Positions 5,890 to 13,679 of a stretch of 13,750 nt of DNA are shown here, piece after piece. Positions within the stretch are counted from its first letter, which is position 1. Each line of letters opens with the position of its first letter. This stretch comes from Lachnoclostridium sp. UBA1308 (GTDB lineage: Bacteria; Bacillota; Clostridia; Lachnospirales; Lachnospiraceae): positions 1-13,750 of the forward strand of contig DBTU01000032.1 of assembly GCA_002307215.1 (NCBI GenBank), read 5' to 3'. Made by a program: the position numbers and the translations under genes. The notes beneath the pieces are model-generated. The model had not been told where the DNA came from, did not search any database, and worked only from the letters and a program-made list of their open reading frames with translations.

Positions 5890-7062
5890 ATGAGCAGAAT
5901 ATTAATTTTTACAGGTAAAGGCGGAGTAGGAAAGACTACCGTCGCAGCGGCACACGCCAGAAAATCGGAGCAAGAAGGAAAGAAAACCTTGTTAATCAGT
6001 ACCGATATGGCACATAATCTGAGTGACCTGTTCGAACGCTCCTTCGGTAAAGAAGCTACAGCCATATCAGAATATTTGGATGTACTGGAAGTAGATCCCA
6101 GTTATGTTATGGAGAATGACTTTAAGAATATCATGAGAGCCTTTCAAAATATCATCAACTCAACCAATATGGGCGTCAGTGATCAAGATGATATAACAAT
6201 GTTACCGGGAATGGAAGAACTATTTTCATTATTGAAAATACTTGATATTTATGAAAGTGATATCTATGAGCGAATTGTCGTGGATTGCGCTCCAACCGGT
6301 GAGACGCTTTCTTTACTTAAATTTCCGGAGCTTATGTCCTGGTATATGGAGAAGTTTTTCCCGGTTGGGAAATTGGCTATGAGAGTTCTTTCCCCAATCT
6401 CTAAGACTCTGTTCAAGGTAGAGCTTCCTGATAAGCAAGCGATGAGCGATGTTGAGAAAATGTATATGAAGCTTATTAAGCTACAAGCGCTTATGAAAGA
6501 CAGGGAAGTTACCTCGGTTCGTTTGGTTACGATTCCGGAGAAGATGGTAGTCGAGGAGACAAAGCGCAATTATATGTATATGAATCTCTATAACTATAAT
6601 GTTGATGCTATTTTTATAAATCGCATCCTACCGGCAGATATCGATAATCCATTTTTCAATGAATGGCTGGACATACAAAAGGGGTATATCGAGGAGCTAT
6701 TGAATGTATTTCAAGATACCCCCATTTATTCCATCCGCTGGTATGATACGGATTTATGTGGCATGGAAGCAATTGATAGAATCTGCAAGGATATTCTTAA
6801 CGAGTCAAATTTATTCGACATGAAGAAAAAGCAGCAGGGGGAAACCTACGAAATGACTGAGGATGGCTATCTGTTAAGTTTATTCCTCCCCTTTCTTAAA
6901 AAAGATGAGCTTGAATTACACCAGTCAGGAACCGATGTGATTATCAAGATTGGTAATTTTAAACGAAATATACCAATTCCGAATACCTTGAGAAATTACA
7001 GTATTGCATCAGCAAAAATAGAGGAACAGGTATTAAGAATCCATTTTGTAAAAGCAGATTAA
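5890..7062 (+). CDS. ArsA/Get3-like ATPase 1 with C-terminal HSP20-like domain
   Basis: 390 residues. Active-site motifs of the ArsA/Get3 group are clear: deviant Walker A GKGGVGKT at 9-16, switch I STDMAHNLSD at 37-46 with the catalytic-type D46, switch II DCAPTGETLSLLKFPE from 132, and VTIPEKMVVEETKR near 213-226. About residues 318-390 form a beta-rich tail (LPF, KRNIPIP, ending IHFVKAD) like the alpha-crystallin/HSP20 domain appended to many bacterial ArsA homologues. The zinc CxxC of eukaryotic Get3 is absent, as is the cysteine set that binds arsenite in E. coli ArsA (only C133, 290 and 299 occur), so arsenic transport is unlikely. Known relatives use ATP-driven dimer rearrangement to carry hydrophobic clients. 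GGGG six nt before the ATG serves as ribosome binding site. First of a tandem pair. Confidence 0.87.
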   Translation: MSRILIFTGKGGVGKTTVAAAHARKSEQEGKKTLLISTDMAHNLSDLFERSFGKEATAISEYLDVLEVDPSYVMENDFKNIMRAFQNIINSTNMGVSDQDDITMLPGMEELFSLLKILDIYESDIYERIVVDCAPTGETLSLLKFPELMSWYMEKFFPVGKLAMRVLSPISKTLFKVELPDKQAMSDVEKMYMKLIKLQALMKDREVTSVRLVTIPEKMVVEETKRNYMYMNLYNYNVDAIFINRILPADIDNPFFNEWLDIQKGYIEELLNVFQDTPIYSIRWYDTDLCGMEAIDRICKDILNESNLFDMKKKQQGETYEMTEDGYLLSLFLPFLKKDELELHQSGTDVIIKIGNFKRNIPIPNTLRNYSIASAKIEEQVLRIHFVKAD

Positions 7063-7114
7063 TTCAAATGGCAGGGATATTGGTTCGTGCATACAGGCAC
7101 AGAAGGGAGTTTAT

Positions 7115-7339
7115 ATGAATCAAGAATTTGTAGATAAAATGAAAGAGGCAAAAAAGTTAGAAGGTGAGGCACTAATGTCGATCTTACCGGAGTATGTGCG
7201 CGGCCATATCGAGGTAATCGAGAAAGAAATCAAGGCAATTCTACTGGAATGTATTGCCGCATATGTGAAAGGAAAAAGCGAATCTGATGATAACAGTAAA
7301 AAGAGTGAGAACAAGGTAAATAAAGTGGAAATCGATTAA
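7115..7339 (+). CDS. 74-residue helical protein between two ATPases, function unknown
   Basis: I do not recognise this family. Residues 1-55 look helical and amphipathic (LEGEALMSILPEYVRGHIEV, then EIKAILLECIAAYV), with a proline near 25 that may separate two helices. Residues 53-74 are a charged Lys/Ser/Asp-rich tail. There is no signal peptide, and the one hydrophobic run is too short and too interrupted by charges to be a clear membrane anchor. GGGAG five nt before the ATG is a good ribosome binding site. It lies 52 nt after ATPase 1 and 13 nt before ATPase 2, so translation in one operon is very likely. This position suggests an adaptor, regulator or client of the ATPases, which is inference only. 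Confidence 0.8.
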   Translation: MNQEFVDKMKEAKKLEGEALMSILPEYVRGHIEVIEKEIKAILLECIAAYVKGKSESDDNSKKSENKVNKVEID

Positions 7340-7352
7340 TGGAGGGTCCAAT

Positions 7353-8513
7353 ATGAGAATATTATTATATACCGGTAAGGGTGGTGTCGGAAAAACAAGT
7401 ATAGCGGCATCGACAGCTTGCCAGGTTGCGAAAAGTGGAAAGAAAGTCCTAATAATGAGTACCGATCAGGCACATAGCCTGGGAGATTCCTTCGAACAAA
7501 AGCTTGGAAATGAACCCGTCCTAGTAACGGATAATTTATATGCAATGGAGATCGATGCAGTGGCAGAAAGTGAAGCTGCCTGGGGAAATATGCAGAGTTA
7601 TATGAAAAAGCTTCTATCTTCACGTGCACAAAGCGGCTTAGAAACCGAAGAACTATTGGTATTTCCCGGCCTCGACGAATTGTTTTCCCTCTTTAAGATA
7701 CTGGATTTCTATAACGAAGGTGAATATGATGTTCTGATTGTAGATTGCGCCCCAACCGGTGAGACACTTTCCCTTCTGAAATTTCCCGAAATGTTTGGAA
7801 CCTTTATTGAAAAAGCACTTCCCATGAAAAGAAAGGCTGTGAAGATTGGTGGACCACTGATTGAGAAATTAATGAAGGTGCCCATGCCAAAGGATAATGT
7901 ATTTGATGAGCTTGAGCATTTGACAAAACGATTGGGCGAGCTTCAGTCGCTTATGAGTAACAAGGAAGTTGTCAGTCTTCGAATTGTAACTACGCCGGAG
8001 AGAATTGTAATCAAAGAAGCAAAGCGCAATTACACCTGCTTACATTTGTATGATTACAATGTAGATGCCATTATTGTAAATCGAATTTACCCGGAGAAAG
8101 CCTTGCAGGGTTACTTTAACAAATGGGTAGAACTACAAAAGGACGGACTTAACGAGATTGAGGAGAGCTTTCACGGAATACCAATCTTCAAGCTTGAATT
8201 ACAGAAGCGGGAGCTAAAATCCTTACCGATTCTACAGGAAGTAGCTAAAGTTCTGTATCAGGATCAAGAGCCGACTTTAGTCTTCTCTCTCGAAAAAATA
8301 TTTACCGTAAACAAAAGTGACCAAGGCTATGTTATGGAAATCAAGCTTCCCTTTGTAGAAAAAAAAGAAATGGATTTAAACCAAAAAGGAGGAGAAATTA
8401 TACTAAGTATCAAGAATGAGAGACGTCGTTTTCAACTCCCTGACAATTTAAAGAGCAAGGAAATTCAATCGGCTAAGTATGAAAACGGTAAACTTAAAAT
8501 TCAATTCGGTTAA
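7353..8513 (+). CDS. ArsA/Get3-like ATPase 2 with C-terminal HSP20-like domain
   Basis: 386 residues, a paralogue of ATPase 1 along its whole length. Walker A GKGGVGKT is at 8-15, switch I STDQAHSLGD at 36-45, switch II DCAPTGETLSLLKFPE from 131, and VTTPERIVIKEAKR near 212-225. The HSP20-like tail occupies about 316-386. Both copies replace the proline of the canonical STDPAH by another residue (Q39 here, M40 in copy 1) and carry Glu where Get3 has His in PTGH. Cysteines are only C23, C132 and C229, with no CxxC. GGAGGG six nt before the ATG is strong. Nucleotide identity between the copies is high around switch II, consistent with a duplication, but they have diverged enough to have separate roles. 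They may work as a heterodimer in place of the fused double ArsA. Confidence 0.87.
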   Translation: MRILLYTGKGGVGKTSIAASTACQVAKSGKKVLIMSTDQAHSLGDSFEQKLGNEPVLVTDNLYAMEIDAVAESEAAWGNMQSYMKKLLSSRAQSGLETEELLVFPGLDELFSLFKILDFYNEGEYDVLIVDCAPTGETLSLLKFPEMFGTFIEKALPMKRKAVKIGGPLIEKLMKVPMPKDNVFDELEHLTKRLGELQSLMSNKEVVSLRIVTTPERIVIKEAKRNYTCLHLYDYNVDAIIVNRIYPEKALQGYFNKWVELQKDGLNEIEESFHGIPIFKLELQKRELKSLPILQEVAKVLYQDQEPTLVFSLEKIFTVNKSDQGYVMEIKLPFVEKKEMDLNQKGGEIILSIKNERRRFQLPDNLKSKEIQSAKYENGKLKIQFG

Positions 8514-8537
8514 AAAACAAAAGGACGGTGAATTCAT

Positions 8538-9152
8538 ATGGATAAGTCAAACAAGAGATTTTGGGAAAGGTTTGCATTTATATATACAGGGTTTATGAAA
8601 AAGAACAATATGGTCTATGATAAATTGTGCAGTCGCATTCGAAATCATCTGACAAACGCTGATTCTGTATTGGAATTAGCCTGTGGTACAGGACAACTCA
8701 CTTATCGTCTTGCCGAAGAAGTGAAATTATGGACCGCAACCGACTTTTCACCAAAGATGATCGAAGAAGCTAAGAAACAAGGAAATGGAAATAACATTGA
8801 ATTCGGTGTTGCAGATGCGACTGCTCTTATATATAACGATATGTCATTTGATGTAGTAGTGATAGCAAATGCCCTGCATATTATGCCGGAACCATATAAG
8901 GCCATGTCAGAAATTTGCAGAGTGTTAAAACAGGGAGGGCTTTTGTTTGCACCAACTTTCGTATATGATGGGAATTACAATAAAGCATTAATTTGGATGA
9001 TGGAAAAAGTAGGATTTCACACCTTTCATAAATGGAAGGTAAAAGAACTGAAGGATTTTGTTGCCTCGTATGGATTTACATTAGAAAGTGGTGAAGTTAT
9101 CAAAGCAAACCCGCTAAATGAATGCATATTAATTGGGCGAAAAAGGGGATAG
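8538..9152 (+). CDS. class I SAM-dependent methyltransferase (UbiE-like)
   Basis: 204 residues. SAM-binding motif I is VLELACGTGQLT at 44-55; the acidic residue for the SAM ribose is in TDFS (D69). ADATAL (92-97), FDVVVIANALHIM (104-116) and the post-motif RVLKQGGLLFAPT (128-140) complete a standard seven-strand methyltransferase. The N-terminal WERFAFIYTGFM resembles UbiE/phospholipid N-methyltransferase types, so a lipid or quinone-like small molecule is a fair guess, not a demonstrated substrate. It starts 24 nt after ATPase 2 with AAGGACGGTG upstream and is the last gene of the cluster. If the substrate is a lipid, this would fit membrane homeostasis by the ATPases. Confidence 0.85.
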   Translation: MDKSNKRFWERFAFIYTGFMKKNNMVYDKLCSRIRNHLTNADSVLELACGTGQLTYRLAEEVKLWTATDFSPKMIEEAKKQGNGNNIEFGVADATALIYNDMSFDVVVIANALHIMPEPYKAMSEICRVLKQGGLLFAPTFVYDGNYNKALIWMMEKVGFHTFHKWKVKELKDFVASYGFTLESGEVIKANPLNECILIGRKRG

Positions 9153-9264
9153 ATGCCATTTGTCAAATGATTGTGGAAAGAATAGTTGTGATAGAGCCAA
9201 ACTTTTTCTCATACTACCTTAACATTTTTTACCCTTTGAATAGACTTGACTGAGGATTACGTGA

Positions 9265-9301
9265 ATATTCCTTTACTACTTTTATAGCCTCAAAGGAATA
9301 T
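9265..9301. repeat. perfect 10-bp inverted repeat
   Basis: ATATTCCTTT (9265-9274) and AAAGGAATAT (9292-9301) pair perfectly around a 17-nt loop. No T-run follows on either strand, so it is not a classical terminator. Together with the GCTTCGCA/TGCGAAAGC pairing further on (about 9305-9370, one bulge) it forms the left flank of the large palindrome. Confidence 0.5.
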
Positions 9302-9372
9302 AAGCCGCTTCGCATCCTTCCATGTAAATGCATCATAAAGAGACTTGTCTGTACAGTCCTTGCGAAAGCCAA

Positions 9373-9554
9373 GTGCCGGTAGGGGCTGTAGGACAGGGGA
9401 TCGGAGTGTTTTTCGTATGCTGCCATCCCCCGTCATGTGTACGTGACAGACTGACATAGTCCCTTATGTCAAGGCTGTCACGTACACATGTCGGAGGGAT
9501 GTAAGCAGCGTCCGAAAAACATCCCGACCCCTGTCCTACAGCCCCTACTGGCAC
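9373..9554. repeat. GC-rich imperfect palindrome of about 182 bp, possible MITE or large hairpin
   Basis: The outer arms run from GTGCC (9373) to GGCAC (9554). A 21-bp block at 9379-9399 is perfectly complementary to 9528-9548. The middle section (9400-9433 against 9491-9527) pairs imperfectly with a few bases of length difference. A perfect 16-bp inner block follows (CATGTGTACGTGACAG at 9434-9449 with 9475-9490), then TGACATA/TATGTCA (9452-9458, 9465-9471) around a loop of about six bases. GC content is clearly higher than the surroundings. It separates two convergent genes and begins about 35 nt past the pepF stop. Candidates are a non-autonomous mobile palindrome, a structured RNA, or an extreme bidirectional terminator. 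Short reading frames inside it are by-products. No obvious target duplication flanks it. Confidence 0.85.
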
Positions 9555-9589
9555 GTACCCCTTCACCACACAACCTAGCGAAGCACCCC

Positions 9590-11401
9590 TTACTCTTCCT
9601 TCATCAGCTCCTCCATCTGCGTCAAAAGTTCCGAGAACAGTTGCAGTGCTTGATGAACCGGCTCCTTGGTACTCATATCTACACCCGCAGTCTTAAGAAG
9701 CTCCATCGGATAGTTCGAGCTACCGCTACTTAAGAAGCGGATATAATCCTCCACAGCCGGGGTACCTTCACTGAGAATTCTTCTCGACAAGGCGATTGCT
9801 GCGGAGTATCCGGTAGCATACTGATATACATAGAAGGCATTATAGAAGTGAGGAATTCTTGCCCACTCCATATCAATCTCAGGATCAATCACAATATCAT
9901 CTCCGAAATATGCAACATTCAGATCATGATAAATTTTACAAAGAGCCTCAGACGTAAGGCTTTCACCGTCCTCCACCATCTTGTGTGTAATCATCTCGAA
10001 CTCCGCAAACATCACCTGACGAAACAAAGTTCCCTTAAACTTTTCTAGGAAATGATTAATCAGATAGGCCTTTTCTTTCTTATCCTTCGTTGTCTTCAGC
10101 AAATGGTCAATCAATAGCGACTCATTACAAGTCGATGCCACTTCTGCAACAAATATTTTATAGCCGGCATAAATATATGGTTGCTCCTTATCAGAGTAAT
10201 AGCTGTGAATTGCATGGCCCATCTCATGTGCCAACGTAAATACATTGTTCAGTGTCGCATTGTAGTTCAGTAATACATACGGATGCGTTCCATATGCGCC
10301 CCAGGAGTATGCACCACTACGTTTATTCTCATTTTCATAGATGTCGATCCAGCGGTGATTATAGCCCTCAAATAAGATTCGAAGATAATCCTCACCTAGC
10401 GGTGCCAGTCCCTTGGATACAATGTCCTTTGCCTCATCGAAAGGAACCTCCATTTTAACATCTCCGACTAACGGGGTATAAAGATCATACATATGGAGCT
10501 CATCAAGATTAAGCAACTTCTTTCTGATCGTAATATACCGATGCATCAGTCCCAGATTCTCATGAACCGCCTCAATCAAATTGGTATAAACCCCTACCGG
10601 AATATTGGCTGCATCAAGCGTCCTCTCTAGCGTGCTTGCATATTTTCTTGCTTTAGCAAAGAATACCTCCTGCTTCACATTTGCACTAAAGCTTGCCGCA
10701 AGGGTATTACGAAAGCTAACATAAGTTGCATACACACCTTCAAATGCTTCCTTTCTAACCCTCCTATCATTGCTTTCAAGTAACTGTCCGTACCTGCCGT
10801 GTGTTATCCTGACAGTCTCGTCATTTTCATCTTTAATCTCCGGAAATTTAATATCCGCATTATTGAACATAGAGAATATATTACCGGAAGCTTCGGCAAT
10901 CTCACCGGCATCAGCAAGCAGTCCTTCCATTTCTCCGGACAAGATATGCGTCTTTAGGCGTAGTATATCCATCAGATAAAATTCATAGGGTCTCAACTCC
11001 TCATTTTCATGCAGGTACTGAACAATCATTTCCTCCGGAATTGTAAGTATCTCCGGAGTAGCAAAAGCGAAAGCACTGCTTGCCACTACAGACAAAGCAT
11101 TCGCTTTATTCGATAAGTCCTGATATACAGCGCTTGCGGTATCTTCATGGTACTTCTGGTTTGCATAGACATAAACACGCTCCAGCATTTTACTGATTTC
11201 ATCTGATAACTGTAGAAAGCTCAACAAAATTTCACCGGACTTGGATAACCTTCCCTGATAATCAATAACCCTAGGAAGCATTTCCTTCACTTTTTCATAT
11301 TCCTTCTGCCATAATTCATCGGAAGGATACAGATCTTCAATTGCCCAGGTGTATTTCTGATCTACCTCACTTCTTTTTGGCAAATTATTATTTTGTGCCA
11401 T
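9590..11401 (-). CDS. pepF: oligoendopeptidase F, M3 family zinc metallopeptidase
   Basis: 603 residues, the normal PepF length. PepF cleaves short peptides (roughly 7-17 residues) in the cytoplasm. The zinc site is HEMGH at residues 392-396 with the third ligand Glu in EVASTCNE near 420, as in M3 peptidases. The N-terminal oligopeptidase F domain (about 100-170) precedes the catalytic domain, and GAYSWGAYGTHPYVLLNY before the zinc site is typical of the family. The frame extends to an ATG at 11452, but that start has no ribosome binding site. The ATG at 11401, giving MAQNNNLPKR, has AAAGGAG nine nt upstream and is preferred. A promoter lies at 11456-11484. The neighbour ylbJ is divergent. 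The transcript runs into the large palindrome after the stop. Confidence 0.93.
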   Translation of the reverse strand: MAQNNNLPKRSEVDQKYTWAIEDLYPSDELWQKEYEKVKEMLPRVIDYQGRLSKSGEILLSFLQLSDEISKMLERVYVYANQKYHEDTASAVYQDLSNKANALSVVASSAFAFATPEILTIPEEMIVQYLHENEELRPYEFYLMDILRLKTHILSGEMEGLLADAGEIAEASGNIFSMFNNADIKFPEIKDENDETVRITHGRYGQLLESNDRRVRKEAFEGVYATYVSFRNTLAASFSANVKQEVFFAKARKYASTLERTLDAANIPVGVYTNLIEAVHENLGLMHRYITIRKKLLNLDELHMYDLYTPLVGDVKMEVPFDEAKDIVSKGLAPLGEDYLRILFEGYNHRWIDIYENENKRSGAYSWGAYGTHPYVLLNYNATLNNVFTLAHEMGHAIHSYYSDKEQPYIYAGYKIFVAEVASTCNESLLIDHLLKTTKDKKEKAYLINHFLEKFKGTLFRQVMFAEFEMITHKMVEDGESLTSEALCKIYHDLNVAYFGDDIVIDPEIDMEWARIPHFYNAFYVYQYATGYSAAIALSRRILSEGTPAVEDYIRFLSSGSSNYPMELLKTAGVDMSTKEPVHQALQLFSELLTQMEELMKEE

Positions 11402-11455
11402 CGCTTTATTCTCCTTTATCCCATTATTGTAATATTTTATATGCCATTTCAATAA

Positions 11456-11484
11456 ATTATAATAAACGCAGCTCTTGTCTTCAA
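11456..11484 (-). promoter_or_regulatory. predicted pepF promoter
   Basis: On the - strand TTGAAG (11484-11479), 17-nt spacer, TATAAT (11461-11456). The -10 is perfect and the -35 matches at 4 of 6. The -35 overlaps the ylbJ ribosome binding site (AAGGAG, 11483-11488) on the other strand. Confidence 0.6.
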
Positions 11485-11493
11485 GGAGTATTT

Positions 11494-12510
11494 ATGAAAT
11501 CCGCCAAAAATAATCGAAGTATCAAGCAGATTGTATTATACTGCTTTCATAAAAACACACTGGTAAAGGGCCTAATACTACTCTTTATGGCTGCAACCCT
11601 GCTATTTCCGGGCGCTTCCTTCCGGGGAGCCAGCCAGGGCTTATTACTTTGGTTTCATAATGTATTACCCAGTCTTCTTCCCTTTATCATCCTATCCAAT
11701 CTGATTGTACGACTTAATATCACAAGACAAATCAGTAAAGTCTTCTATCCCGTATTCGGAAGATTATTTGGCGTAAGTTATGAGGGCTGTTACCCAATCG
11801 TAATCGGATTCTTGTCAGGAATCCCAATGGGTGCTAAATCTACGGCGGATCTGGTTTCTGATCATAAAATAAATGCAAGCGAAGGAAATTTTCTTCTGGG
11901 AATGTGTAATAATGCAAGTCCTATGTTCATTATCGGCTACATCGCTATAACACAGTTGAAGCTCCCGGAAATTAATTATGTCCTGTTTTCAATAATTTAT
12001 GGTTCTTCCATTCTTGGAGCCATACTGTATCGACGTTTTTTTATGCAAAAATTTGATTCTGCTGTTACCGTCTCCATGTCTAAACCTTCCGTGAATGACA
12101 AGGGCGCCACGAACCACTTTTCTTTTGAAATTCTCAATCAATCTATTATGAACGGCTTTGAAATAGTTACCAAAATTGGCGGGTATATCATATTATTCTC
12201 AATATTAGCTCAGATTATCAGAGAAATCGGCCCGGATATAAGTTTTTTAAAGGTATTAATGATCGGTACTTTGGAAATTACGACCGGGATCAGTCAGATC
12301 TGCAATTCAGACATGGATTTAAATACAAAAATAGTCTTGGTTTCCGTACTTACCTCCTTTGGCGGTCTATCGGCTGTCGCCCAAACCAAAAGCGTACTTG
12401 GAAACACAAGACTATCCATCATTTCCTATATTGCAATTAAATGTGTCAGTGCTGTACTGGCACTACTGCTATCCGTTATCTATGTAAGCTTTTTTCTATC
12501 AGGCAAATGA
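11494..12510 (+). CDS. ylbJ: sporulation integral membrane protein YlbJ
   Basis: 338 residues with about eight hydrophobic segments, beginning LVKGLILLFMAATLLFPG. Conserved family blocks are IVIGFLSGIPMGAKSTADLV around 105-125 and MCNNASPMFIIGYIA around 137-151, characteristic of YlbJ and the related nucleoside-recognition (Gate) fold. In Bacillus subtilis ylbJ is expressed in the mother cell during sporulation and is needed for a normal spore envelope; the molecule moved, if any, is unknown. The open frame reaches back to 11341, but that would run through the pepF gene. AAGGAG at 11483-11488, five nt before the ATG at 11494, fixes the start. No clear sporulation sigma-factor promoter could be called in the 92-bp gap. 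It is convergent with the coiled-coil gene, with six bases between the stops. Confidence 0.9.
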   Translation: MKSAKNNRSIKQIVLYCFHKNTLVKGLILLFMAATLLFPGASFRGASQGLLLWFHNVLPSLLPFIILSNLIVRLNITRQISKVFYPVFGRLFGVSYEGCYPIVIGFLSGIPMGAKSTADLVSDHKINASEGNFLLGMCNNASPMFIIGYIAITQLKLPEINYVLFSIIYGSSILGAILYRRFFMQKFDSAVTVSMSKPSVNDKGATNHFSFEILNQSIMNGFEIVTKIGGYIILFSILAQIIREIGPDISFLKVLMIGTLEITTGISQICNSDMDLNTKIVLVSVLTSFGGLSAVAQTKSVLGNTRLSIISYIAIKCVSAVLALLLSVIYVSFFLSGK

Positions 12511-12532
12511 CAATACTTACTGCAAGTCATTT
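12505..12532. terminator. possible shared hairpin between convergent genes
   Basis: AAATGAC (12505-12511) pairs with GTCATTT (12526-12532) around a 14-nt loop, spanning both stop codons. Neither side has a strong T-run, so termination is uncertain. Confidence 0.25.
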
Positions 12533-13158
12533 AAGAAGGTGTTTTCATCAAAATCAAAATCGCTATCCGGATATAGTGGTGCATCCTCCTCCGGCTGGCT
12601 ACTCTGCTGAGGGTAAAGCTGTGCTTGGAGTTCCTTTTTATTATTACCAATGACATCCAGATTGTTCTTTAATGTACCGATAAAACCGTCATATCTGGAA
12701 GCGGCGCTTTCATAAGCACTCGCCAGTACCCGTTCAACTTCAGACAAAACATCGTTGGAATATACCAATGCTCCGGTTTTGATTTGTTCCGACTCCTCGG
12801 CTGCTTCCCTGCGCATCCGGTCAGCCTCCTCCGATGCCTGCATAATCATTTCATTGGCCTGATAATATGCCTGCTGCATAATTTCATGCTCATTCAGAAG
12901 TTCCTTCGCCTTTTCTTTGGTCTGATGAATAATTCCTTCTGACTTCTCTTCGGCATCTGCAAGAATAGCATCTCTGTTTGCTATGATTTTCTGATACCGT
13001 TTTATTTCATCCGGAGTTCTAAGACGAAGCTCATCCAATAAATCATATAATTCATCCTTTGGTACGATTACCTTAGTGCTTGACAACGGCTGCATCCTAC
13101 AGCTTTCGACAAATTCATAAATATCCTCAATTAACTGCTCAATTCTGCTTGCTCCCAT
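12517..13158 (-). CDS. coiled-coil protein, function unknown
   Basis: 213 residues from the chosen start. Residues about 45-165 are charged and heptad-like, with many Glu/Lys/Ala/Gln and few aromatic residues (AEEKSEGIIHQTKEKAKELL, then ASEEADRMRREAAEESEQI). This is a long coiled coil like those of ATP synthase b/E subunits or DivIVA-type proteins, which often causes ATPase labels; I see no nucleotide-binding motif. The N-terminus (IEQLIEDIYEFVESC, then VPKDELYDLLDELRLRTPDE) has the short docking-helix look of DivIVA-like proteins. The C-terminal tail is acidic. The open frame runs back to 13266 inside coaD, but AGGAG nine nt before the ATG at 13158 and the 16-nt gap after coaD favour this start. 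It is probably co-transcribed with coaD, perhaps linked to division or envelope. Confidence 0.78.
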   Translation of the reverse strand: MGASRIEQLIEDIYEFVESCRMQPLSSTKVIVPKDELYDLLDELRLRTPDEIKRYQKIIANRDAILADAEEKSEGIIHQTKEKAKELLNEHEIMQQAYYQANEMIMQASEEADRMRREAAEESEQIKTGALVYSNDVLSEVERVLASAYESAASRYDGFIGTLKNNLDVIGNNKKELQAQLYPQQSSQPEEDAPLYPDSDFDFDENTFLNDLQ

Positions 13159-13174
13159 CTCCAGACACTCCTCA

Positions 13175-13660
13175 CTATTTATATTTATCAAAGATATCTT
13201 GTACAATACAGCCCGGTACAAATTGTGTAATGTCTCCGCCAAAAGATGCAATTTCCTTGACTGCACTGGAACTTAAATAGGAATACTCCACGCTGGTTGT
13301 AAAAAAGACAGTATCAATTTTGTGATTCAATTTATGATTGGTCTGTGCAATCTGTAATTCATATTCAAAGTCCGTGATAGCTCGAAGTCCCCTTACAATA
13401 ATTGCTGCATCTTCCTTTGCTGCAAAATCAATCAATAATCCATCGAAGGCCTTCACCTGAATATCAGGTAAATTATATTGTTCGCCTAATACCTTTTCTA
13501 TCATTGCTACACGTTCTTCGACTGCAAACAGCGGTTTCTTTGCATTATTTTTTAATACTCCGATAATCAACTGATCAACCAATCCTGAAGCACGAACTAT
13601 AATATCCAAATGTCCTAAAGTAATTGGGTCAAAGCTACCGGGATAAATTCCAACTTTCAT
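13175..13660 (-). CDS. coaD: pantetheine-phosphate adenylyltransferase (PPAT)
   Basis: 161 residues, the standard PPAT length. It transfers AMP from ATP to 4'-phosphopantetheine to give dephospho-CoA, the penultimate step of coenzyme A synthesis, in the cytoplasm as a hexamer. YPGSFDPITLGH (6-17) contains the nucleotidyltransferase TxGH motif. RGLRAITDFEYE (90-101) is the conserved substrate-binding segment. SYLSSSAVKEIA (127-138) is the ISSS/TxxR-like nucleotide loop in the usual place, with K where some family members have R. The frame could begin at 13684, but GGAGG at about 13665-13669 lies five nt before the ATG at 13660 and gives the family N-terminus MKVGIYPGSFDP. The coiled-coil gene follows at once. 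Confidence 0.95.
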   Translation of the reverse strand: MKVGIYPGSFDPITLGHLDIIVRASGLVDQLIIGVLKNNAKKPLFAVEERVAMIEKVLGEQYNLPDIQVKAFDGLLIDFAAKEDAAIIVRGLRAITDFEYELQIAQTNHKLNHKIDTVFFTTSVEYSYLSSSAVKEIASFGGDITQFVPGCIVQDIFDKYK

Positions 13661-13679
13661 ATATCCCTCCATGATGACA

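Noticed and set aside
5200..9152. Arsenic resistance operon
   Set aside because: The ATPases look like ArsA, but there is no arsB, arsC, arsD or ArsR-type regulator and the arsenite-binding cysteines are missing.
9333..9733. Open frames of 78 and 81 residues through the large palindrome
   Set aside because: They arise from the palindrome and the antisense of pepF, have no ribosome binding sites and resemble no protein family.
13159..13266. Extended N-terminus of the coiled-coil protein reaching into coaD
   Set aside because: This part overlaps coaD in another frame, and a good ribosome binding site precedes the inner start at 13158.
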